Part shown: positions 54,483 through 62,119 of the stretch, piece by piece
How the letters are laid out: every line of letters begins with the position of its first letter
How positions within the stretch are numbered: position 1 is the stretch's first letter
Assembly: GCA_029973955.1 (NCBI GenBank)
Contig: JARKQJ010000248.1
Location: forward strand, 1 to 64,000
Source of the DNA: Paludibaculum sp.
Lineage (GTDB): Bacteria > Acidobacteriota > Terriglobia > Bryobacterales > Bryobacteraceae
Direction of reading: 5' to 3'
DNA: 64,000 nt
Translations under genes and position numbers: made by a program
The notes under the pieces: model-generated
What the model was told of the DNA's origin: nothing
What the model saw: the letters and a program-made list of their open reading frames with translations, nothing else
The model's database searches: none

Positions 54483-55442
54483 CTACACCGCCTCCCCATC
54501 CCGGTGCATCCGCACCCCGCTCTTCCCTTCCGGCCTCTTGTACTTCTCGATCTTCGAACCCGTCTCCCCCTGCTTCGTCTTGTGCAGCAGCACGCTGATC
54601 TCCTGCTTCGAGAGCTTCTTCAGCGTCTTCAGCACCAGCACGTTGTCCTCCAGTTGCCCCGTCGTCTGCACCCCGGAAACCAGCGTGTCGATGTCCTGGC
54701 TCCACGTGAACCGCAGACAATCCTCGATCTTCGCCACGTTGCTCTTCGTGATCGACCCCATCGCGTTCGACTTCATCGCCAGCACGCCCAGCCCCTTCTT
54801 CCGCGCCTCCGGCAGCACGTTCGTGATGAAGCTCAGATAGTGCGGATCGATCAGGTTGATCGGCATCTGCACCGTCTCCCACGCATCTGTCGCCGCCAGC
54901 AGCCGCAGGTGGATCGCCGGGTCCCGGTGCCCCGTAAACCCGATGTGCCGGACCTTCCCTTCCTTCTTCGCCTTCACAAACGCTTCCAGCGATCCGTTCG
55001 GCCCCAGAATCTGGTCCACCTCGGACTGTTCGCTCACCTGGTGGCATTGCCACAGATCCAGGTAGTCCGTCTTCATCCGCTTCAGTTGCTCTTCCAGCAG
55101 CTTCATCGCCCCGTCGCGCGAGTAGTTCTCGCACTTCGTCATCAGCATCACCTTCTGCCGCCGTCCGCCGGCCAGCGCGCGCCCGTACACCTCATCGCTC
55201 TTGCCCTTGTGGTACAGGTTTGCGCTATCGAAGAAGTTTACGCCCAGGTCCATCGCGCGGTGAATGATGCGCGTGGCCATCTCCTCGCCTTCCACCAGCA
55301 TGTGGTAACCGCCCACTACGAAACGAGACACCTGCAGCCCGCTCTTGCCCAATGTCGCCATCGGCATCGGCGTGTCCGCCAGGATCTTCATGCGAGCTCC
55401 TGCGCTCAATGCCGCCGCCTGCAGAAATGTCCGTCTCTCCAT
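54483..55442 (-). CDS. Tat-type aldo/keto reductase
   Basis: This 319-residue aldo/keto reductase starts with MERRTFLQAAALSAGA, a twin-arginine-like leader without a long hydrophobic core, so export is less certain than for the similar protein at 2482-3498. FFDSANLYHKGKSDEVYG (Asp, Tyr), MTKCENYS (Lys) and DLWQCHQVS (His) complete the tetrad. GGGAGG lies 8 nt upstream of the ATG. It is convergent with the nucleoside hydrolase (12 nt) and divergent from the HtrA-like gene. Confidence 0.88.
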   Translation of the reverse strand: MERRTFLQAAALSAGARMKILADTPMPMATLGKSGLQVSRFVVGGYHMLVEGEEMATRIIHRAMDLGVNFFDSANLYHKGKSDEVYGRALAGGRRQKVMLMTKCENYSRDGAMKLLEEQLKRMKTDYLDLWQCHQVSEQSEVDQILGPNGSLEAFVKAKKEGKVRHIGFTGHRDPAIHLRLLAATDAWETVQMPINLIDPHYLSFITNVLPEARKKGLGVLAMKSNAMGSITKSNVAKIEDCLRFTWSQDIDTLVSGVQTTGQLEDNVLVLKTLKKLSKQEISVLLHKTKQGETGSKIEKYKRPEGKSGVRMHRDGEAV

Positions 55443-55510
55443 CTCGCTGACCCTCCCAATGAAGTTAGTGCTACTCAACGGATAGAATAAAGCAATTCGG
55501 GGACTCTTTC

Positions 55511-56923
<1,413 letters not shown>

Positions 56924-56926
56924 GGT

Positions 56927-58990
56927 ATGCCGTTCCGCTCGCTCCTGGCCTTCTTCTTTCTAGCCTCGGCCGCCCACGCCCAATTCACCATCGAACAGGC
57001 CCTTTCGTCCGCCTTCCCCTGGGAGATCGCCTCTGCCCCACGCGCCAATCGCGTCGCCTGGGTCGTCTCCGGAAACGGCGATTGGAACGTCTGGCTCGCC
57101 GAGGGTCCCGCTTACCAGGGCCGGCCCGCCACCGCCTTCCAGGGCGGTGACGGCCAGGAGATCTCCGAACTCGCCTGGTCCGGGAACGGCGAACGGCTGC
57201 TCTTCACCCGCGGCAGCGGCGGCGGCCGCTCCGGCGAGTCTCCCAATCCCAACTCGAACGTGAACGGCGCCGAACAGGCCGTCTGGCTCCTCGAATGGAA
57301 TGGCGCCGCCCCGCGCCGCCTGGGCGAGGGCCGCACACCGCTCTTCACGCCCGACGGCAAACGCGCCCTCTGGCTCCGCGGCGGCAACGTCTGGTCTGCC
57401 GATCTCACCTCGGACGCCAAACCCGCCATTCTCTTCCGCGCCCGCGGCTCGGCCTCCGATCTCGCCCTCTCCCCTGACGGCGCCCTGCTCGCCTTCACCT
57501 CCACCCGTAGCGACCACTCCTTCATCGGCGTCTACAGCTTCTCCGCCAAAGTCATCACCTGGCTCGATCCCTCCACCGACAAAGACGCCCTCCCCGCCTG
57601 GTCCCCGGACGGCAAGTCCATCGCCTTCCTCCGCATCCTCTCCGAGCGGACTTCCCTGCCCCACGGCGCCCGCCGCAGCGGCTCTCCCTGGTCGCTCCGC
57701 GTCGCCGACGCCGCCACCGGAGCCGCCCGCGAAGTCTTTCGCGCCGAACCAGGCCCCGGCAGCGTCTTCCAGCCTGTGGCCGCCGGGCCATCGCTCCTCT
57801 GGGCCGCCAACGGCTTCCTGGTCTTCCCGTGGGAGAAGACCAACTGGAAGCTCCTCTACGCCGTTCCGGCGGCTGGCGGCCCGGCCCGCCTGCTCACGCC
57901 CGGCGAGTTCGAAGTTGAGTTCGTCGAGCCCGCTCCTGATCGCAACTCGCTGATCGTGGCATCCAACCAGGGCGACATCGACCGCAGGCACCTCTGGCGC
58001 GTCTCCATCGACAAATCCTCCGTCTCCCCCATCACCCGGGGCAACGGCATCGAATGGGCGCCCGCTTCACTCTCGGATGGCAACCTCGCCTTGCTCCGCT
58101 CCGACGCACGCCAACCCGCTCGCGCCGCCATCCTCTCCGCCAACGGCGCCTTCCGCGACCTCGCCCCGGAACTCATCCCCGCCGGCTTCCCCTCCAGCCA
58201 GTTCGTCGTCCCGCAAGCCGTGAAATACTCCGCCCCGGACGGCCTGGAAATCCCCGCCCAACTCTTCCTCCCGCCCGGCATCAAGCCCGGGGAACGCCGG
58301 CCCGCCATCGTCTTCATCCACGGCGGCAGCCGGCGCCAGATGCTGCTCGGCTGGAGTCCGATGTTCTACTACCACAACGCTTACGGCTTCAATCAGTACC
58401 TGGCCAGCCGCGGCTATGTCGTGCTCTCCATCAACTACCGCTCCGGCACGGGCTACGGCATGGCGTTCCGGGAAGCCCTCAACTACGGTCCCACCGGCGC
58501 ATCGGAGTTCCAGGATGTGCTCGGCGCCGGGCTCTACCTGCGCTCCCGCCCGGACGTTCTACCCAACCAGATCGGCCTCTGGGGCGGCTCCTGGGGGGGC
58601 TACCTCACCGCCCTGGGCCTCGCCCGCGCCTCCGGTCTCTTCGCCGCCGGCGTCGATCTCCACGGCGTCCACGAGTGGGTCCGCGACATCCAGGACACCC
58701 GCCCCGGCGCCGCTCAGTTGAAGGAGGACTACCTCCGCCGCGCCTGGGACTCCTCGCCCATGTCCAGCCTCGACGGCTGGAAATCTCCCGTCCTCTTCAT
58801 CCACGGCGACGACGACCGCAGCGTCATCTTCAACCAGACCGTGCAGCTCGTCGAAGAACTCCGCAAACGCAACGTCGACTACGAACTCCTGGTCTTCCCC
58901 GACGAAGTCCACGACTTCCTCCTGCAAAAAAACTGGCTGCGCGCCTACCAGGCCGCAGCCAGCTTCTTCGATCGGAAATTGAAGCCGTAA
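56927..58990 (+). CDS. exported S9 family prolyl-oligopeptidase-like peptidase
   Basis: This 687-residue exported peptidase has a signal peptide (LLAFFFLASAAHAQ), then a beta-propeller with WD-like repeats (LAWSGNGERLLFTRG, LSPDGALLAFTSTR, PAWSPDGKSIAFLR). The alpha/beta hydrolase domain starts near residue 430: FIHGGSRRQM is the oxyanion region, and the nucleophile Ser is in GLWGGSWGGYLTAL. Asp is in IHGDDDRSV and His in FPDEVHDFL. Dipeptidyl-peptidase-type cleavage of short peptides is expected. It starts 3 nt after the HtrA-like gene. Confidence 0.94.
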   Translation: MPFRSLLAFFFLASAAHAQFTIEQALSSAFPWEIASAPRANRVAWVVSGNGDWNVWLAEGPAYQGRPATAFQGGDGQEISELAWSGNGERLLFTRGSGGGRSGESPNPNSNVNGAEQAVWLLEWNGAAPRRLGEGRTPLFTPDGKRALWLRGGNVWSADLTSDAKPAILFRARGSASDLALSPDGALLAFTSTRSDHSFIGVYSFSAKVITWLDPSTDKDALPAWSPDGKSIAFLRILSERTSLPHGARRSGSPWSLRVADAATGAAREVFRAEPGPGSVFQPVAAGPSLLWAANGFLVFPWEKTNWKLLYAVPAAGGPARLLTPGEFEVEFVEPAPDRNSLIVASNQGDIDRRHLWRVSIDKSSVSPITRGNGIEWAPASLSDGNLALLRSDARQPARAAILSANGAFRDLAPELIPAGFPSSQFVVPQAVKYSAPDGLEIPAQLFLPPGIKPGERRPAIVFIHGGSRRQMLLGWSPMFYYHNAYGFNQYLASRGYVVLSINYRSGTGYGMAFREALNYGPTGASEFQDVLGAGLYLRSRPDVLPNQIGLWGGSWGGYLTALGLARASGLFAAGVDLHGVHEWVRDIQDTRPGAAQLKEDYLRRAWDSSPMSSLDGWKSPVLFIHGDDDRSVIFNQTVQLVEELRKRNVDYELLVFPDEVHDFLLQKNWLRAYQAAASFFDRKLKP

Positions 58991-58993
58991 CCC

Positions 58994-59524
58994 TTAGTGC
59001 ATCATCACCGGAATCGATGCCTCTGCATCCGACCACGCGATCGTCAGCACGCCCTTGTTGCCGCCACCTGCCTGCACGCTGATGGTCAACTGCTCTACCG
59101 GCGCCGTCAGCTTCTTGGCGGTCATCTTCACTCGCCCCAGGTCCTGCTTCTCGTCGTAATTGTAGGCGCCCCACTGCTTCGCCACCTTGTTCAGGATCAA
59201 AGTCCACTCCTTCGGCCCGGGAATCGTAAACAGCGAATAGGTCCCGGCCGGCACGTGCAGCGAGCCCAGCATCACGTCCCCTTCCGTGGTGAACGTCGTC
59301 GCGTCATCGGCGCCCGTCCGCCACACCTTCCCGTAAGGCGCCAGCGTCCCTTCCCACACATTGCGCCCCTTCACATAAGGACGTCCATAGGTAATCGTGA
59401 TCGCTTTCCCGCCCACGACGCCCTTGGTTGTCTCGTGCGGGCTCGCCGGCTTCTTCGCGTCCTGCGCCATTACCGCGCCGGTAAGAAGCCCCATTCCCAT
59501 CAGTGCAACCAGCATTCTCTTCAT
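58994..59524 (-). CDS. exported DUF2911 protein
   Basis: This 176-residue exported protein has a signal peptide (LVALMGMGLLTGAVMAQ). The DUF2911 pattern is clear: ITITYGRPYVKGRNVWEGTL, VWRTGADDATTFTTEGDV and PAGTYSLFTIPGPKEWTLIL. These proteins are widespread in Bacteroidota and Acidobacteriota and have no known activity. It is convergent with the S9 gene (3 nt apart). A purine-rich GGAAAGGGAA lies upstream of the start. Confidence 0.9.
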   Translation of the reverse strand: MKRMLVALMGMGLLTGAVMAQDAKKPASPHETTKGVVGGKAITITYGRPYVKGRNVWEGTLAPYGKVWRTGADDATTFTTEGDVMLGSLHVPAGTYSLFTIPGPKEWTLILNKVAKQWGAYNYDEKQDLGRVKMTAKKLTAPVEQLTISVQAGGGNKGVLTIAWSDAEASIPVMMH

Positions 59525-59811
59525 TTCGTCTGTTCCCTTTCCTCGAGATTCCCTACGATACCTCAGAAGAGGCCACGGCGCACTTCCGGCGCGCCTTCCT
59601 TCCCATCTTTGGATGCCCACCCGGCCCTGCTCGATGCCCGAATCTCCGGCGCTCCCGACTTGCCTCAGCAGCCTGCCTGCAAACATGGTTAGAATAGGAT
59701 TCACACGCAGGGTATTGCCCGGCGTGGTGAGTCATCAGTGTCCGGAACCCGCCCGCGCTTGGCCTCCGGATGCGCGTGGCGTCCGGATCAAGGAGCAGAG
59801 AGGAAACCTCG

Positions 59812-60096
59812 ATGGGTGAAGCACTAGGAATGGTGGAATGCCGTGGTCTTGTCTCCATGGTGGAGGCCGCCGATGCGATGGTTAAAGCCGCCAAGGTGAC
59901 CCTGGTCGGCTGGGAAAAGATCGGTTCGGGCTACGTGACCGCGCTCGTTCGCGGCGATGTCGCCGCCGTTCGCGCCGCCACTGACGCCGGCGCCGCCGCC
60001 GCCCGCCGCGTTGGCGAACTCGTCGCCGTCCACGTCATCCCGCGCCCGCACCCCAGCCTGGAAGACGTCCTGCCGATCGGCAAGTCCTCCAAGTAA
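59812..60096 (+). CDS. microcompartment shell protein, BMC-H (PduA/EutM type)
   Basis: This 94-residue hexameric shell protein is nearly canonical. [20 protein letters not shown] opens the fold, [20 protein letters not shown] contains the pore loop Gly38-Ser39-Gly40 with Tyr41 next to it, and [20 protein letters not shown] ends the domain. AGAGAGG lies 8 nt upstream. It starts a four-gene shell cassette with three pentamer genes and is followed by the first of them after 21 nt. No aldehyde dehydrogenase, aldolase or cofactor enzyme is adjacent, so the cargo is unknown. Confidence 0.96.
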   Translation: MGEALGMVECRGLVSMVEAADAMVKAAKVTLVGWEKIGSGYVTALVRGDVAAVRAATDAGAAAARRVGELVAVHVIPRPHPSLEDVLPIGKSSK

Positions 60097-60117
60097 GGCC
60101 GGGACAGGTCCAGCACC

Positions 60118-60396
60118 ATGACGCTAGGACGCGTCGTCGGAAGCATCGTCGCCACCCGCAAGGATCCGCGGCTCGAAGGTCATAAACTGCTTATCGTCAA
60201 GCCCGTTACTCCCGACGGCAAGGATGAGGCCGGTTATCTCATCGCTGTCGATACTGTCAGCGCCGGGTTCCGGGAACTCGTCATCACCGTCGCCGGCTCC
60301 AGCGCCCGCATGGCCGACGGGTGCAAGGATAAGCCCGTCGATTGCGTCATCGTCGGCATCGTCGACGGTATCTCCATCGACGACGCACGGCCCTAG
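60118..60396 (+). CDS. microcompartment vertex protein, BMC-P (EutN/CcmL type), copy 1
   Basis: This 92-residue pentamer protein begins MTLGRVVGSIVATRKDPRLE, contains HKLLIVKPVTPDGKDEAGYL and ends IVGIVDGISI. The usual GAGxG loop after the central strand reads VSAGFRELV, a departure from the canonical form. Pentamers cap the vertices of microcompartments. It is the first of three different copies in a row. Confidence 0.94.
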   Translation: MTLGRVVGSIVATRKDPRLEGHKLLIVKPVTPDGKDEAGYLIAVDTVSAGFRELVITVAGSSARMADGCKDKPVDCVIVGIVDGISIDDARP

Positions 60397-60406
60397 GTCC
60401 AACATC

Positions 60407-60694
60407 ATGCAGCTCGGAAGAGTCATCGGCCGGGTTTGGTCCAGCGTCAAGAACCGCGGGCTCACCTCCCAGCGGCTGCTCATCGTTCAGCCGCTCAAGG
60501 CGGATCTCACCGCCTCCGGCCGCACTCTCATCTGCACGGATTGCACCGGCGCGGGAGCCGGCGAACTCATCTATTGGGTCCGCGGCCGCGAGGCCTCGTT
60601 CCCTTTCACTCCCGAAGACGTCGCCAGCGACGCCACCATCGTCGGAATCGTCGATGAGGTCAACATCGCAAAAAAGAAGGCGCCGTCATGTTGA
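60407..60694 (+). CDS. microcompartment vertex protein, BMC-P, copy 2
   Basis: This 95-residue pentamer protein starts MQLGRVIGRVWSSVKNRGL, with LLIVQPLKADL and the canonical TGAGAGELIYWVRG loop. It has three cysteines (43, 46 and 95), including CTDC next to the loop, which the other two copies lack. This could matter for redox or metal behaviour in the vertex. It begins 10 nt after copy 1. Confidence 0.93.
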   Translation: MQLGRVIGRVWSSVKNRGLTSQRLLIVQPLKADLTASGRTLICTDCTGAGAGELIYWVRGREASFPFTPEDVASDATIVGIVDEVNIAKKKAPSC

Positions 60695-61050
60695 TTGCCC
60701 GCGTCGTCGGCGACATCACCTCCACCTGCAAGCACCCCTCGCACGAGGGCAAGAAGATCCTGCTCGTTCAACCCCTCGATCTCGACGGCTCCGAGCGCGG
60801 CAACCCCGTCGTCGCCGTCGATAGCGTCAACGCCGGCGCCGGAGACCGTGTCCTGCTCGTGCAGGATGGTTTCGCCGCCTTCACCTCCGTCGGCCACAAA
60901 CTCGCTCCGCTCGACGCCGCCGTCATCGGCATCATCGATCGAGTGGACTTACTCCCGGAAGTCGTCCCCGCTGTCGCTGCGCCCGCCCCCTCGCCGGCTC
61001 CCCCGGCCCCCCTTCCTCCGAAGAAGCAGAACAAGAAGAAGAATCCCTAA
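60688..61050 (+). CDS. microcompartment vertex protein, BMC-P, copy 3 with Pro/Lys tail
   Basis: This 120-residue pentamer protein overlaps copy 2 by 7 nt. The core (MLIARVVGDITSTCKHPSHE, KILLVQPLDLDGSERG, VNAGAGDRVLLVQ, IGIIDRVDLL) is normal. From about residue 90 a Pro/Ala-rich tail runs into a Lys/Asn-rich end (PPKKQNKKKNP), about 30 residues beyond the usual length. The tail is encoded opposite the last 102 nt of the convergent membrane gene. Confidence 0.93.
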   Translation: MLIARVVGDITSTCKHPSHEGKKILLVQPLDLDGSERGNPVVAVDSVNAGAGDRVLLVQDGFAAFTSVGHKLAPLDAAVIGIIDRVDLLPEVVPAVAAPAPSPAPPAPLPPKKQNKKKNP

Positions 61051-61608
61051 TCCCGCCACGGCCGCCTCAAACGTGCTGAAGGCCACGTGCAACGCCCCAA
61101 ATTGCTGGCGCGCCGCCTCCGCTCCCTGCGCACTGTACATCACCCGCCCCGTCTCCACAATCCGCGGAATCAGCAGGAAATGGATCGCCAGCGACAACAC
61201 CAGCATGCCCGCCGAAATCCCCAGAATCGTCTTCCGCACCGTCGTGAAGAACAACAGCAGGAAGCAAAGGACCCCGCTTAGAATCAACTGCACCATCCCC
61301 CAGCTCTCGAACATCAGCCGGTTCGCCTCCCCCACCTGGTAGCGCAGCACCTCCCGCAGCGTGTTCTCTCCCAGCAGCTTCAGCGCCTTGATGAATGCCG
61401 GAGGAGACACCTGCAACGCGCTGTCGACCGACCGGAACGCCGCCGGCGCCACCAGCACCAGCATCATCGCCGCCCCCAGCCACGCCGCCACAAGCACCGC
61501 GCAGAGCCGCCGGACCACCGATGCCGCCTCATCCCCGGCTACCCTCAGCCTCCCGCTGCTCCTTCTGCGCCCGCTCTCGATCTTCTCGGAATCAAGTGGA
61601 TTCGACAT
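60949..61608 (-). CDS. DUF4149-like integral membrane protein
   Basis: This 219-residue membrane protein has about four helices: LCAVLVAAWLGAAMMLVLVA, MVQLILSGVLCFLLLFF, TILGISAGMLVLSLAIHFLL and VAGLGILLLVLLL. VAAWLGAAMMLVLVAPAAF followed by SALQVSPPAFIKA resembles DUF4149 proteins. An Arg/Lys-rich N-terminus and a Gly/Arg-rich C-terminus flank the core. The start at MSNPLDSEKIE is preferred to an earlier codon. The last 102 nt are antisense to the tail of BMC-P copy 3. Confidence 0.78.
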   Translation of the reverse strand: MSNPLDSEKIESGRRRSSGRLRVAGDEAASVVRRLCAVLVAAWLGAAMMLVLVAPAAFRSVDSALQVSPPAFIKALKLLGENTLREVLRYQVGEANRLMFESWGMVQLILSGVLCFLLLFFTTVRKTILGISAGMLVLSLAIHFLLIPRIVETGRVMYSAQGAEAARQQFGALHVAFSTFEAAVAGLGILLLVLLLRRKGGRGSRRGGGRSDSGDDFRE

Positions 61609-61902
61609 CTCGCCAACTCGCTCCCTTTCTTCGCACAAGAATTCATCTTAATCCACGCTCCCTCGGCCAAGTCCACCACGAAGGTACGCCCGCCCGCGGC
61701 GGTCGCCGCCTCCCCGCCCCAAGCCACGGGACATCCTGATCCGCAACGCCCCCGCCCGCCTCTAAACCCGCCTCCCTCCTCCACTTGCCGCCGTTCTCTC
61801 TTTCGGGCCGGCTCCAGCCGCTTCCCCCCCGCGCTGGGCACATTCCAGGCCCTCGCATCCCCCCGCTGCCTGATTCTCTTTCAATCCACCCCACACCGCA
61901 GG

Positions 61903-61931
61903 TTGACAAGCCCCACAGGCTCCGCTATATT
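61903..61931 (+). promoter_or_regulatory. sigma70 promoter of rpsA
   Basis: A perfect TTGACA is separated by 17 nt from TATATT (5 of 6 to the -10 consensus), and transcription would begin near 61938. This is the closest match to a housekeeping promoter in the window. A second -10-like TAGAAT lies at 61962-61967 without a good -35. Confidence 0.75.
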
Positions 61932-61988
61932 TCTGAAGTGTCGCACTTTCAATAATTTGTGTAGAATATTGGAAGCCGGCCAGCACCG

Positions 61989-62028
61989 CCGGATGTGGAC
62001 TCATCCGGGAGAGCGTCCGTGCTCTCCC
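61989..62028 (+). promoter_or_regulatory. overlapping hairpins in the rpsA 5' leader
   Basis: CCGGAT (61989-61994) pairs with ATCCGG (62003-62008). GGGAGAGC (62007-62014) pairs perfectly with GCTCTCCC (62021-62028) around a 6-nt loop. The two helices share bases 62007-62008, so they compete at the junction. S1 regulates its own translation through leader structure in Escherichia coli, so a similar role is possible here. Confidence 0.45.
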
Positions 62029-62119
62029 CGTTGATCGCTTTCAGAGCGCGGGATTTTCTTCCGTGCCACTGATCGCCCCGCACCGTGAGTGCAACTTGAG
62101 GCGTTTTGGAGACTGGGGC

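Larger units (their letters stand above)
61609..62119. other. gene-free stretch with the rpsA promoter and leader
   Basis: This 510-bp gap holds no credible gene. The first 290 bp are C-rich on the plus strand and show nothing I can name. The second part contains a consensus promoter and a leader of about 180 nt with overlapping hairpins. Confidence 0.6.
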
